Below are positions 8,168 through 16,731 of a DNA stretch of 64,000 bases, piece after piece (the first letter of the stretch is position 1; every line of letters begins with the position of its first letter). The DNA comes from Candidatus Heritagella gallinarum (GTDB lineage Bacteria > Bacillota > Clostridia > Oscillospirales > Acutalibacteraceae): assembly GCA_904394685.1 (NCBI GenBank), contig CAJFNK010000043.1:1-64000 (forward strand), written 5' to 3'. The notes under the pieces were generated by a model, which was given only the letters and a program-made list of their open reading frames with translations, made no database searches and was not told where the DNA came from. The translations under genes and the position numbers were made by a program.

Positions 8168-9439
8168 TTAGCGCAAAGGTTTATTTTGGCGGATGGCTGC
8201 CTCGGCAAAGGAGATGTATTGCTGCGCCGCACGGGGAGAACGTCCGCCGTGAACCATGGCCCACTGCTCGGCGCCGAGTTCCAGTTCGGGAAGATGTTCC
8301 TCGATGCCTTTTTGTTCAGCCAGCTGCGCCACCAGTTCAAGGAAACGGGCCTTATCCGGCAGCATAAAATTGATGGCCAGCCCAAAACGGTCTGCCAAAG
8401 AAAGGGATTCCTGAATGGTGTCGTTGCGGTGCAAATCATCCCCGTTGCGGTCGGAGAAGTTTTCACGCAGCAGATGACGCCGGTTGGAAGTGGCATAAAT
8501 CAGGGCGTTTTGCGGTTTTGCGGCAAGACCGCCCTGCAAGACGGATTTCAGCGCCGCATAGGTGCTGTCCTGCTGGGAGAAAGAGAGGTCGTCGATAAAA
8601 ATAATAAATTTCATCGGGAGACCGGCAATCTGGTCTACCAGATAGGGGAAGTCCATCAGGTATTCCTTGGGCATCTCGATCATCCGCAGGCCCTGTGTAT
8701 AAAACTCATTGAGCAGCGCTTTGACCGTAGAGGATTTTCCGGTTCCACGGTCGCCATACAGCAGGCAGTTGTTGGCGGGAAGCCCCTTTAAAAAGGCTAC
8801 TGTATTGTCAACCGCCATCCCTCTGGGAACTTCATACCCCTTTAGCTCACAAAGGCGCTGCGGGTCTGGATGGGCAACCGGCAAAATCTTTTTGTCACGC
8901 CAGATAAAGGCACGATACCGGGCATACATGCCGCAGCCGCTGCACCGGTAATACTCCCACAGGCTGCGGAAACAGCTTTCCGGCTCGGCCTGGAACAATT
9001 CTACCGGCTTACCGGTTCCCCATTCGGGCAGGGAGAGGGAGAACTTATCCATGCGGCTTTCGGTGAGGAGAAACGAAGGGGTCAGCTGTGCAAGCTCCAG
9101 GATAATGGCGAGATCCCGTTCCACCGCTTTTTTCATGGTAGGCGGGATTTCGGATACTGTCCCGGCCGCCGCCAGCGAAAAGGCGTTTTCGTCAAACAGG
9201 GCGGTCTGGGTCAGGCTCCGGGAAAAGTTTTCGCTTTCTCCACGCTGGCAGAGCTCGGCAAAAAAGCAGCCCCAGGCTTCTAAAAATTCAATTCGGTTGC
9301 TGTCTTCACACGATGCGGCGCAGCGGCTGCCGGCCTGCAAAAGACGATAAAACGCCTGCGGCACCGTGCGCTTTAAAATCCCCTTATAAATCGAAAGAGA
9401 AGCCATTTTCAGGGCGGCTTCCTGAATGGTACGGATCAT
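8168..9439 (-). CDS. DUF815-family AAA ATPase
   Basis: A 423-residue cytoplasmic ATPase. The N-terminal ~200 residues are helical and specific to the family. The ATPase core starts near residue 205, with Walker A YGDRGTGKSSTVKA, Walker B FIIFIDDLSF, the sensor segment LIYATSNRRHL and a distal SLADRFGLAINF arginine-containing box. DUF815 proteins are widespread in Clostridia and Proteobacteria, and their biological role is not established. An AGGAG site lies upstream of the ATG. It is 150 bases upstream of the lipoprotein gene on the same strand, without evident operon coupling. Confidence 0.88.
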   Translation of the reverse strand: MIRTIQEAALKMASLSIYKGILKRTVPQAFYRLLQAGSRCAASCEDSNRIEFLEAWGCFFAELCQRGESENFSRSLTQTALFDENAFSLAAAGTVSEIPPTMKKAVERDLAIILELAQLTPSFLLTESRMDKFSLSLPEWGTGKPVELFQAEPESCFRSLWEYYRCSGCGMYARYRAFIWRDKKILPVAHPDPQRLCELKGYEVPRGMAVDNTVAFLKGLPANNCLLYGDRGTGKSSTVKALLNEFYTQGLRMIEMPKEYLMDFPYLVDQIAGLPMKFIIFIDDLSFSQQDSTYAALKSVLQGGLAAKPQNALIYATSNRRHLLRENFSDRNGDDLHRNDTIQESLSLADRFGLAINFMLPDKARFLELVAQLAEQKGIEEHLPELELGAEQWAMVHGGRSPRAAQQYISFAEAAIRQNKPLR

Positions 9440-9625
9440 AATGGATGCGCTCCTTTTTGATAAAAAGATGAGGGCTAAAAAACAGTTACAGCTGTTTTTA
9501 AAACATGTTGGCTCAAAGCCGCTTTAAGCAACCTTAGCCGGTTTGCACCACACACATATTTCTTTTATTGTACCGTTCACGGCGAAAAGTGTCAATAAAT
9601 TCAGAAAAGGAAATCTTTTGAGAAC

Positions 9626-9654
9626 TTGTGATCGAAATGGCGCTGCGCTATAAT
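9626..9654 (+). promoter_or_regulatory. Sigma-A-type promoter for the EEP-hydrolase gene
   Basis: TTGTGA (9626-9631), a 17-bp spacer, TATAAT (9649-9654). The ATG of the gene lies 85 bases downstream. Confidence 0.65.
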
Positions 9655-9738
9655 AGGTTCACGAGGAACCCGGATAAAGCAACTTACTCCAGTCTTTCAC
9701 AAGACAAATCAAAAACGCCGGGGGAAAGGAAAAAGAAA

Positions 9739-10491
9739 ATGAAACTGGTAACTTTTAACATCCGCTGTGACTGCGATCAGGGAACGCTCAATGTGTTGGA
9801 AAACCGCAAACCGTATATTCGAGCCAAAATCAACGAGGAGCAGCCCGATTTGATCGGATTTCAGGAGGTACAGCCTCATGTGGCGGCATGGCTCAGCCGG
9901 GCGCTGCCGGAATACACGGTGATTGGATGCGGACGGGATGCCGACCGTGGCGGGGAGGCCATGACGATTGCATTCCGGAAAGAGGCGCTGAGCCTGCTGG
10001 ATTTCCATACTTTCTGGCTTTCGGAAACGCCGGAAGTCCCGGCAAGCCGTTTCCCCGGCCAGAGCATCTTTCCCCGTATTTGCAGCCGGGCATTGTTCCG
10101 TGAAGAAGCGAGCGGGCGGGTGTTTGCCTTCTATAATACTCATCTCGACCATGAGCGGCGGGAAGCCCGTATTGCACAGCTGCGTCTGGTGCTGGAAAAA
10201 ATAAAGAGCGAATCACTTCCGGTTTTACTTACCGGCGATTTTAACACCACCGACCCGCAGGACTGCGTGGAAGCCCTTCAACCGGAGTGGCAGGAGCTCT
10301 TGCAGGAAGTAACCAGCGATGTTGGCATTACCTTCCACGGATACGGGCAGGATTCCATGAAGCTGGACTGCATTTTTATCAGCCCGGACTTTACCTGCCG
10401 TGGCGTGTGCAAATGGACAGATGTTCATAGCGGCGTGTATCTTTCCGACCATTATCCGGTGGCGGCCTGGCTGGACTGGAAACAGGATTGA
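9739..10491 (+). CDS. Endonuclease/exonuclease/phosphatase family hydrolase
   Basis: A 250-residue metal-dependent phosphoesterase of the EEP superfamily. All conserved blocks are visible: MKLVTFNIRCD at the N-terminus, the metal-binding glutamate in IGFQEVQP (~40), NTHLDHERREAR (~135), LLTGDFNTTDPQD (~162) and the terminal LSDHYPVAAWL with catalytic Asp-His. There is no signal peptide, so it is probably cytoplasmic. Members include sphingomyelinases, deadenylases and nucleases; the substrate cannot be read from sequence. The start at 9739 follows a GGGGAAAGG site; an upstream in-frame ATG lacks family homology. It is convergent with the zinc transporter operon. Confidence 0.9.
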   Translation: MKLVTFNIRCDCDQGTLNVLENRKPYIRAKINEEQPDLIGFQEVQPHVAAWLSRALPEYTVIGCGRDADRGGEAMTIAFRKEALSLLDFHTFWLSETPEVPASRFPGQSIFPRICSRALFREEASGRVFAFYNTHLDHERREARIAQLRLVLEKIKSESLPVLLTGDFNTTDPQDCVEALQPEWQELLQEVTSDVGITFHGYGQDSMKLDCIFISPDFTCRGVCKWTDVHSGVYLSDHYPVAAWLDWKQD

Positions 10492-10502
10492 TATTCCAAA
10501 CA

Positions 10503-10545
10503 AAATTCCCCTTGATGGTGCCTTGGGCAGCGTCAGGGGGAATTT
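10503..10545. terminator. Bidirectional terminator between convergent genes
   Basis: AAATTCCCCTTGA (10503-10515) pairs with TCAGGGGGAATTT (10533-10545) with one G-T wobble. It lies between the EEP-hydrolase gene and the end of the znu operon and could serve both. Confidence 0.65.
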
Positions 10546-10588
10546 GCATAAGGAGAATTTTGAATCGTGCTTTTGGTTTGTTCTTGCT

Positions 10589-11434
10589 TCAGCGCAGTGA
10601 GCGAATCCGTGCAAAAAGAAAAGTGGCAAAAAAGAGTACAGCAGCCATCAGCACAATAGTGCCGCCGGTGGCAATGCCCCAGTAATAGGAGAGAATCAGA
10701 CCCGAAACCCCGGAAAACAGGGAAATTCCCACCGAAAGTCCATGGTAGGCGGCGGTGTTGCGGGAAAGGTTGCGGGCGGCGGCAGCAGGCAGCACCAGCA
10801 GAGAGTTGATGATGAGCATGCCCACCCATTTGATTGAAACCGTTACGATTACAGCCAAAACAATCGCAAACAGGCGGTTGACGGTTTTTACCCGGATGTT
10901 TTTCCCAGCGGCCAGGTCTTCGTTCAGGCTAGTTAGGAGCAGGCGGTTGTAGCCGAAAATCCACACCAGTATCACCCCGATTAGGATGAACAGCAGGAGC
11001 AGCAGTTCCTGCGGCTGTACGGTGAGAATATCGCCGATGAGATAGGCGGAATATTTGGCAAATCCTCCGCTGGCAGAGAGCAGCACCACCCCAAGCGCCA
11101 GCCCGGTGGCGGAAAATACCCCGATAATGGTGTCGGCAGAGGAATTGCCGGATTCCAGCACCGCCGAGATTCCCAAAGCAAACAGCAAGGCAAATCCCAA
11201 CATGGAGAGTAGATAGTTGTCAATCCCCATCAGGACGCCGATGGCGATGCCGGTGAGGGCAGAATGACCCAGAGCATCGGAAAAAAATGACATCCGGTTG
11301 CTGACAACAGCGGTTCCCACCAGACCAAACAGAGGGGAAATCAATAGCACTGCCAGCAGAGCGTTTTTCATAAAGTCAAACTCCGTCCACTCAAAGGGAA
11401 GAAGGGTATCGATGATTCCATAGATTGCGTCCAT
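10589..11434 (-). CDS. znuB: Metal (zinc/manganese) ABC transporter permease
   Basis: A 281-residue integral membrane protein of the ABC-3 family with about eight to nine transmembrane helices. It contains the family's GLVGTAVVSNRMSFFSDALGHSALTGIAIG segment near residues 38-68, the stretch that contacts the ATPase. It forms the channel for metal taken up with the neighbouring ATPase and binding protein. Its ATG overlaps the stop of the ATPase gene (ATGA at 11434), which indicates translational coupling. It is the last gene of the operon. Confidence 0.92.
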   Translation of the reverse strand: MDAIYGIIDTLLPFEWTEFDFMKNALLAVLLISPLFGLVGTAVVSNRMSFFSDALGHSALTGIAIGVLMGIDNYLLSMLGFALLFALGISAVLESGNSSADTIIGVFSATGLALGVVLLSASGGFAKYSAYLIGDILTVQPQELLLLLFILIGVILVWIFGYNRLLLTSLNEDLAAGKNIRVKTVNRLFAIVLAVIVTVSIKWVGMLIINSLLVLPAAAARNLSRNTAAYHGLSVGISLFSGVSGLILSYYWGIATGGTIVLMAAVLFFATFLFARIRSLR

Positions 11435-12180
11435 CAGGCACCTCCAAGGCCAAAGATTTCCTGCACATCCGGCGAAGCCAGCACTTCATCCGGCGTGCCG
11501 GAAGAAAGGATGGTGCCATCCAGCACCGCAGCGCAAGTGGCATAGCGCCGCACATGGGAGAGATCGTGGGAAACCAGAATGATCGGCATGTGGTATTCGC
11601 TTCGCAGGGAGGTCACCAAATCATAAAACAGGCTGATTCCCTTGCGGTCAACCGCCGAAACCGGTTCGTCCAGCAACAAAAGGTCGGGCATAGGTTCCAG
11701 CGCAAAGGCCAGCAGTACCCGCTGCAATTCCCCGCCCGAAAGAGAGCCCAGCCTTTTGGAAAGGAGAGCGGGGTCTCCGCCCACCTTGCGGAGCATGGCG
11801 GCCGCCTTCTTTTTGGCAGAAGGGGAACATCCCAGCCATACGGGACGGCGGGACTGGTTGGCACAGAGCAGGTCGGCGGCAGTAATCGGGGCAGAGCGGT
11901 CAAAATCGAGCCGCTGGGGGACATAGCCGATGCGGGGCTTTTGAATCACCTGTCCCCGGTGGTTGTGATAGATAATCTCCCCGGTATAGGGGCAGCGTCC
12001 CAAAAGCGCCTTGAGCAGCGTGGTTTTTCCGGCTCCGTTGCGCCCGATAAGCGCCAGGATTTCGCCGTGGCGCACATCCAGGTCGATGTGGTCGAGAATC
12101 AGGCCGTCGTGTTTTTTTACAGTCAGCCCACGGATAGAAACACTGCACCGGCAGGTTTGAGGGGGTGTTTTATTCTCCAT
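11434..12180 (-). CDS. znuC: Metal (zinc/manganese) ABC transporter ATP-binding protein
   Basis: A 248-residue ABC ATPase. Walker A is GRNGAGKTTLL (~47), the Q-loop is IGYVPQRLDFD (~85), the signature is LSGGELQRVLLAFAL (~147), Walker B is LLLLDEPVSAVD (~168), and the switch histidine is in VSHDL. The Q-loop form and the neighbours place it in the zinc/manganese uptake subfamily. It lies between the binding-protein gene (59-base gap) and the permease gene (4-base overlap). It energises import of the metal delivered by the 12240 gene product. Confidence 0.92.
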   Translation of the reverse strand: MENKTPPQTCRCSVSIRGLTVKKHDGLILDHIDLDVRHGEILALIGRNGAGKTTLLKALLGRCPYTGEIIYHNHRGQVIQKPRIGYVPQRLDFDRSAPITAADLLCANQSRRPVWLGCSPSAKKKAAAMLRKVGGDPALLSKRLGSLSGGELQRVLLAFALEPMPDLLLLDEPVSAVDRKGISLFYDLVTSLRSEYHMPIILVSHDLSHVRRYATCAAVLDGTILSSGTPDEVLASPDVQEIFGLGGA

Positions 12181-12239
12181 AACAGAATCCTTTCTAAAAG
12201 TCAGGGCGTTCCCAAAGTCAGGCTGCCCTTTGGCAGGCT

Positions 12240-13193
12240 TCAGGCCAGTGCGGTCTTGAGCACTTCCAGATTATGCTTCATGGCGTTGAGATAGGAGTCG
12301 GCATCGTCCTCCCCGGTGACGACCGGGTCGAGGAAATACAGGGTTGCGCCGCTTTCATCCGAAATGATACGGGCAGCGGATTCCGAATATTGCGGCTCTG
12401 CAAATACCGCTGTTACCCCGGTGTCCCGAATCAGGCGGATGGTGTCGGCCAGCTCTCTGGCACTGGGCTGGCTGTCCGGCTCCCGGTTGACGACTTCTAC
12501 AATATGAAGGTCAAACTCCTCGGCAAAATATGGGAAAGCCTCGTGGAAGGTGACGATTTCCCGGTTGGGCAGCTCATCCAGCTCCCGGTGCATTTCGGAA
12601 CGCAGGCTGGAGAGCTTTGCGATATAGGCAGTCCCGTTTTCCCGATACTGGCTGCTATGTGCGGGGTCCAGCTCCATCAGGGCTTCGGTAACGGTTTCTA
12701 CCTGCTGGATACAATTCGTAATGCTCACCCATACATGAGGGTTGGCTTCTTCTTCATGTTCGTGCTCCTCGTCCCCGTGCTGGTGGCCGTGTTCTTCTCC
12801 GGCGGCGATCAGTTCGATGCCTTCGCTGGCGGTAACGATGGGAAGGTCGGGGAGCTGTTGCAGCACTTTATCGAGAAAGCTTTCCATTCCAGCGCCGTTG
12901 ACAATAAAAGCGTCGGCGGTTTCCAGATTTTTCATGTCCCGGTTTTGCAGCTGATAGTCATGCAGGCACCCGGTTTGCTGTCCCGCCATATTCACCACTT
13001 CTACGCCTTCGATTCCCTGTGCGATATTCAATGTGAGAATATACATGGGATAAAAGGAAGTAAGGATTCGAAAATCAACGGTTTCCTCTCTGCGTGGCGC
13101 ACAGCCCGAAAGGCTGAGAAGCAGCAAGGCAGGAAGAACCAGCAGTGCCAGCAGGCGGTTGAGCCTCTGACGGAAAAAGTTTTGGATATCCAT
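12240..13193 (-). CDS. znuA: Zinc-binding lipoprotein of the ABC transporter
   Basis: A 317-residue cluster A-I metal-binding protein. The signal peptide ends in LSLSGC with Cys31. A histidine/acid-rich loop (EEHGHQHGDEEHEHEEE, ~137-153) directly precedes NPHVWVS, whose His is a metal ligand. Further ligands are expected in TFHEAFPYFA (~215) and in the C-terminal half. The His-rich loop is a hallmark of zinc-specific members (ZnuA/AdcA) rather than manganese ones. A strong GGAGG site lies before the ATG. It is the first gene of the operon, preceded by the palindromic operator at 13205-13225, so it is probably repressed in high zinc. Confidence 0.9.
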   Translation of the reverse strand: MDIQNFFRQRLNRLLALLVLPALLLLSLSGCAPRREETVDFRILTSFYPMYILTLNIAQGIEGVEVVNMAGQQTGCLHDYQLQNRDMKNLETADAFIVNGAGMESFLDKVLQQLPDLPIVTASEGIELIAAGEEHGHQHGDEEHEHEEEANPHVWVSITNCIQQVETVTEALMELDPAHSSQYRENGTAYIAKLSSLRSEMHRELDELPNREIVTFHEAFPYFAEEFDLHIVEVVNREPDSQPSARELADTIRLIRDTGVTAVFAEPQYSESAARIISDESGATLYFLDPVVTGEDDADSYLNAMKHNLEVLKTALA

Positions 13194-13204
13194 GAAAGCC
13201 TCCT

Positions 13205-13225
13205 AAATGCAAACGATTTGCATTT
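13205..13225. promoter_or_regulatory. Perfect 9-3-9 palindrome, probable Zur/FUR-family operator
   Basis: AAATGCAAA-CGA-TTTGCATTT is fully palindromic. It lies just downstream of the -10 of the znu promoter and ends 11 bases before the znuA start codon, where a bound repressor would block initiation. Assignment to Zur rests on position, palindromic form and the zinc-uptake operon; the repressor gene is not in the window. Confidence 0.7.
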
Positions 13226-13228
13226 GTA

Positions 13229-13257
13229 ATGATACCGCCATTTTTTCATCCTGTCAA
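13229..13257 (-). promoter_or_regulatory. Sigma-A promoter of the znu operon
   Basis: On the minus strand: TTGACA (13257-13252), a 17-bp spacer and TATCAT (13234-13229), directly upstream of the operator at 13205-13225. Confidence 0.8.
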
Positions 13258-13384
13258 GGGCTGCCAAAAGGGAAAAACGGCGAAAAACAGAGCCTGAGGC
13301 AGAGAGCAAAAGAGAAAGGCGCAGGCAGTTTTATTTTTTAAGCAATTCGGGAGAAATTTGTGCACTGGAGAGGCGGCTTGATTC

Positions 13385-13413
13385 TTGACACTTTGCCTGA
13401 AAAACCGTACAAT
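13385..13413 (+). promoter_or_regulatory. Sigma-A promoter of xpaC-telA-lemA
   Basis: TTGACA (13385-13390), a 17-bp spacer, TACAAT (13408-13413), about 105 bases upstream of the first ATG. Confidence 0.78.
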
Positions 13414-13518
13414 GAAACTACGCTGGTTATGAAATCCAAACATTTCCGGCGGGGAGCCTAATGTATTTGAGATCAGCACAATAACAGCATTGAGAAAGTT
13501 GCAGAAAGGCAGGGAACC

Positions 13519-14688
13519 ATGTCTAAACATTCCCCTAACGATACATGGAAGGATGAGTTTTATTCCTCCAATCTTTACCGTATGCTCAATAAGGTAAAAG
13601 CGGACGATGTGGAAAAAACCGTAGGAAAGGTAATCGACATTGCCGGAAAAACCGTGCAGCAGGTGGAAAAAGTGGTAGATGATGCAGTTACCGGAAAAAA
13701 CGGTCGTCCTGTGCAGCAAACACCTCCAGACAATGGGGCGCACCATACAGGCGATGGGGCGTTTCATGCCGGGCAGAACTGGAATGGGCAGGCAAACCCT
13801 TCGCAAAATAATCCGGGACCTTCTCCCTTTGACACCCGGAACCGGAACCCGTATCAGCGCACCGGCCCTGGTGGGTATTCCTATACAAAGAATACAAGGC
13901 CGTCCGCTCCCCCAACCAACAAGAAGAAAAAATATAAGAAGAACGATACGCCTCCCGAAGGAATGCGCCTGGTTCACCATAAGAGTCTGGCAAAATATTA
14001 TATTTGTGCGGTGCTGTTCCTGATGTATGGACTTACCGCTGATTTTGACGGGGAATTTCTGGCGTATACCTGGCAGGGACTGATTCCGCTTTTGATTGTG
14101 TTTGCCATGCTTTTTGGGCTGTTCTCGTTGATTTTCCGGGGCAAATGGGTGCCGGAGCCGATTCCAGAGGAGCCAAAGCCCAAAGCAGAGCCAAAATCTT
14201 CCGGTAATCCAGAAGTAGACCGGATTGTGGCGGAAGGAACCGAGTATCTGCGCCGCCTGCGGAAAGCGGATGAAAATATTGAGGATGAAGAAATTTCCGA
14301 CGCAATTGTCCGCATGGAGGAAATTTCCTTCCGGATTTTCGCCTATATCTATGACCACCCCAACAAGGTGGGACAGACCCGAAAGTTTATGAACTATTAT
14401 CTTCCCACCACCCTCAAGCTGCTGGAGTCTTATGACCACATGAGCCGTCAGGATGTGAGCGGGGAGAATATCAGCCAGTCGATGCTGGAAATCGAACGGA
14501 TTATGCAGACCATTGTGCTGGCGTTTGAGAAGCAGCTGGATTCCCTGTTCCAGGATGAAGCCATGGATATCTCCACCGATATCACGGTTTTGGAAGGGAT
14601 GATGGCGCAGGAAGGGATTTCTGCGGATGATGAGTCTGCTGCTGATAAGGAAGAAAAAGAGGCGGAAAGTCCCAGCTTGAAATTCTAA
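13519..14688 (+). CDS. xpaC: XpaC-family membrane protein
   Basis: A 389-residue protein. Residues 1-135 are a low-complexity Gly/Pro/Asn/Gln-rich region after a short helical start. Two hydrophobic segments lie at ~158-172 and ~185-205. Residues ~230-360 are a helical domain (VDRIVAEGTEYLRRLRKADENI, KFMNYYLPTTLKLLESYD) characteristic of the XpaC family, historically linked to 5-bromo-4-chloroindolyl phosphate hydrolysis. The true function is unclear. It is followed 39 bases later by telA, the same order as xpaC-yaaN in Bacillus subtilis. The N-terminal low-complexity part is longer than in the Bacillus protein. Confidence 0.85.
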   Translation: MSKHSPNDTWKDEFYSSNLYRMLNKVKADDVEKTVGKVIDIAGKTVQQVEKVVDDAVTGKNGRPVQQTPPDNGAHHTGDGAFHAGQNWNGQANPSQNNPGPSPFDTRNRNPYQRTGPGGYSYTKNTRPSAPPTNKKKKYKKNDTPPEGMRLVHHKSLAKYYICAVLFLMYGLTADFDGEFLAYTWQGLIPLLIVFAMLFGLFSLIFRGKWVPEPIPEEPKPKAEPKSSGNPEVDRIVAEGTEYLRRLRKADENIEDEEISDAIVRMEEISFRIFAYIYDHPNKVGQTRKFMNYYLPTTLKLLESYDHMSRQDVSGENISQSMLEIERIMQTIVLAFEKQLDSLFQDEAMDISTDITVLEGMMAQEGISADDESAADKEEKEAESPSLKF

Positions 14689-14727
14689 AAAATACCTGAA
14701 TACTATTTATATTAGGAGGAGCTAACG

Positions 14728-15891
14728 ATGGACGAAATCAAATTGACTATGGAGCCAATGGAGGAAACCCCCGCAGCCCCTGCGCTGACGCTGGAAACCG
14801 AAGAAGAAAAGCCTGAGGTAGAGGCAGTGGTGCTGGAAGAAGCCTCTCTTTCTCCGGCAGAGCAAAAGGTTGTGGCAGATTTTGCCGAAAAGATCGATAT
14901 TACCAATACCACTCAAATCATGCAGTATGGTTCGGTTGCCCAGAAAAAGATCGCCGGTTTTTCGGAGTCTGCTCTTGCCAATGTCCGCACCAAGGATCTG
15001 GGTGAGGTGGGCGACGCTATCACCGGTCTGGTGACCGAGCTGAAAGGCTTTGAGACAGAAGAAGAAGAAAAGGGATTCCTGGGCTTCTTTAAAAAGACCG
15101 GCAATAAAATTGCCAGCCTCAAGGCCAAATATGATAAGGCCGAGGTAAATGTCGATAAGATCTGCACGGTGCTTGAAAATCATCAGGTACAGCTGCTCAA
15201 GGATATCGCCATGCTCGATAAAATGTATGAGATGAACTTGGCGTATTTCAAAGAGCTGTCGATGTATATCCTGGCCGGTAAGCGCAAGCTCAGAGATGTA
15301 GAAACCAATGTGCTGCCGCCGCTGGTTTCCAAAGCGAAAGCGTCCGGTCTGCCGGAGGACGCACAGGCTGCCAACGACATGGACGCCATGTGCCAGAGTT
15401 TTGAAAAGAAGCTGCACGACCTGGAACTCACCCGTATGGTTTCCATCCAGATGGGCCCGCAGATCCGGCTGGTGCAGAATAACGATAAGATCATGGCGGA
15501 AAAAATCCAGTCTACTCTGGTGAATACCATTCCGCTTTGGAAGAGCCAGATGGTGTTGGCGCTGGGTGTGGCTCATTCCACACAGGCTATCGAAGCACAG
15601 CGTGCCGTAACCGATATGACCAATGAACTGCTCCGGAAAAATGCCGATACCCTCAAAATGGGCTCCATTCAGGCTGCCAAAGAGTCGGAGCGTGGCATTG
15701 TGGATATGGAAACCCTGAAGCATACCAACGAGCAGTTGATTTCCACCCTGGACGAAGTGGCTCATATTCAGGAGGAAGGCCGTCAAAAGCGGCGTGACGC
15801 TGAGATGGAGCTGGGACGCATCGAAGGCGAGCTGAAACAGAAGCTGCTGGAAATCCGCAATTCTACTCCGGGATATGCTGCCCAGAAGTAA
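14728..15891 (+). CDS. telA: TelA-family toxic anion resistance protein
   Basis: A 387-residue, mostly helical cytoplasmic protein. It matches the TelA/YaaN/KlaA family throughout, from ADFAEKIDITNTTQIMQYG (~50) through KKTGNKIASLKAKYDKAEVNVDKI (~115-138) to VSIQMGPQIRLVQNNDKIMAEKIQ (~235-258). The family name comes from tellurite resistance, but the native role in Firmicutes is probably envelope stress. An AGGAGG site precedes the ATG. It is the middle gene of a three-gene operon with xpaC and a LemA-like protein. Confidence 0.92.
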   Translation: MDEIKLTMEPMEETPAAPALTLETEEEKPEVEAVVLEEASLSPAEQKVVADFAEKIDITNTTQIMQYGSVAQKKIAGFSESALANVRTKDLGEVGDAITGLVTELKGFETEEEEKGFLGFFKKTGNKIASLKAKYDKAEVNVDKICTVLENHQVQLLKDIAMLDKMYEMNLAYFKELSMYILAGKRKLRDVETNVLPPLVSKAKASGLPEDAQAANDMDAMCQSFEKKLHDLELTRMVSIQMGPQIRLVQNNDKIMAEKIQSTLVNTIPLWKSQMVLALGVAHSTQAIEAQRAVTDMTNELLRKNADTLKMGSIQAAKESERGIVDMETLKHTNEQLISTLDEVAHIQEEGRQKRRDAEMELGRIEGELKQKLLEIRNSTPGYAAQK

Positions 15892-15948
15892 AGCTCTTGT
15901 GTTTTTCGTGGGGAAGCATGGTGTTTTCCCGGCAAAGGAGGAAGCCTT

Positions 15949-16485
15949 TTGAAAGGACTGTTAAAAAACCGGAAATTTGCGTTTGCTGTTATGATTGCGG
16001 CGGCAGTCATTGCCCTTCTGGTGGGCATGAACCGTTCGGCTCATGCAGCACGAGCGCAGATTACCGATGAATACTACTATTCCAATACGGGTATCCAATC
16101 CCAGTTGAACGAGCGGATGAATTTGTCTACGGAATTGACAACTCTGGCCCAGACCACTGAAACTGGGAAAACCGGGAAGTTGGATTCTTTGATTCAGAAG
16201 GTAGAGGAAGATACCAAAGCCCTGCGAAAGGCAGATTCCCCTGCAAAACAGTTTGAAGCCAACAGTCAGCTGACTGCTTCGTTTGCTGTTTTGGCAAACG
16301 AAATGCAGCAAACCGCTTCTGTCAAAGAGGTTGTCGAAGAATTTGAAAAAGCGCAATCGTTGATTCAGGAAAAAGAGAACTGGTATAATCAGCGTGTAGC
16401 GGAATATAATTCTAATTTATCATCGCTGCCTGCCACCCTGTTTTCATGGGCAATTCAGGCACAGCCGCTGGAAGAATTCCGATAA
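15949..16485 (+). CDS. LemA-like membrane-anchored protein
   Basis: A 178-residue protein with an N-terminal transmembrane anchor (residues ~8-28) and an extracytoplasmic or peripheral helical domain. The ending WYNQRVAEYNSNLSSLPATL followed by an aromatic/Glu stretch is the LemA-family C-terminal pattern. The TTG start at 15949 is used because AAAGGAGGAAG precedes it. LemA proteins are widespread and lack a settled function. Position after xpaC-telA suggests a shared membrane role. Confidence 0.8.
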   Translation: MKGLLKNRKFAFAVMIAAAVIALLVGMNRSAHAARAQITDEYYYSNTGIQSQLNERMNLSTELTTLAQTTETGKTGKLDSLIQKVEEDTKALRKADSPAKQFEANSQLTASFAVLANEMQQTASVKEVVEEFEKAQSLIQEKENWYNQRVAEYNSNLSSLPATLFSWAIQAQPLEEFR

Positions 16486-16507
16486 ATAAGCTTCTCAAAA
16501 GAAAATG

Positions 16508-16551
16508 GCCGTTCCAAATTTGTGTTACCATACAAATTTGGAACGGCTTTT
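16508..16551 (+). terminator. Terminator of the xpaC-telA-lemA operon
   Basis: GCCGTTCCAAATTTGT (16508-16523) and ACAAATTTGGAACGGC (16532-16547) form a perfect 16-bp stem followed by TTTT. The A-rich left flank means it may also act on the minus strand. Confidence 0.85.
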
Positions 16552-16557
16552 ATAGTA

Positions 16558-16712
16558 GGAACCATCTGAACAGTTGAAATTTCCGTCTTTTGCTGCGGAC
16601 ATCATGAAATCATGTTGTACAATGACAACTATTGCGTTAAAAATCGTTTTTGCTTTGTATCTGTCTGTTGCTTGTTGAAAATCCGTCAATTTCTTAGTTT
16701 TCAGAAACGCCC
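16558..16712. mobile_element. MITE-like palindromic element, copy 3 (~155 bp)
   Basis: The left end, GGAACCATCTGAACAG, is diverged. The right end, TTTTCAGAAACGCCC, is identical to copy 2. The right half matches copy 2 closely (TTGTATCTGTCTGTTGCTTG against TTGTATCTGTCCATTGCTTG), but the central GGAATCC hairpin is absent. In the left half there is a different palindrome, ACATCATGAAATCATGT (around 16599). No coding capacity. It begins seven bases after the terminator at 16508-16551. Confidence 0.65.
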
Positions 16713-16731
16713 TGGTAGAAAGTATCTTGAC

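Noticed and set aside
13246-14439. 397-codon minus-strand frame opposite xpaC
   Set aside because: It is a shadow of the xpaC gene, which has promoter, ribosome site and family match; the antisense protein has no recognisable motifs.
14722-15786. 354-codon minus-strand frame opposite telA
   Set aside because: telA is conserved over its whole length on the plus strand; the antisense frame is an artefact of codon bias.
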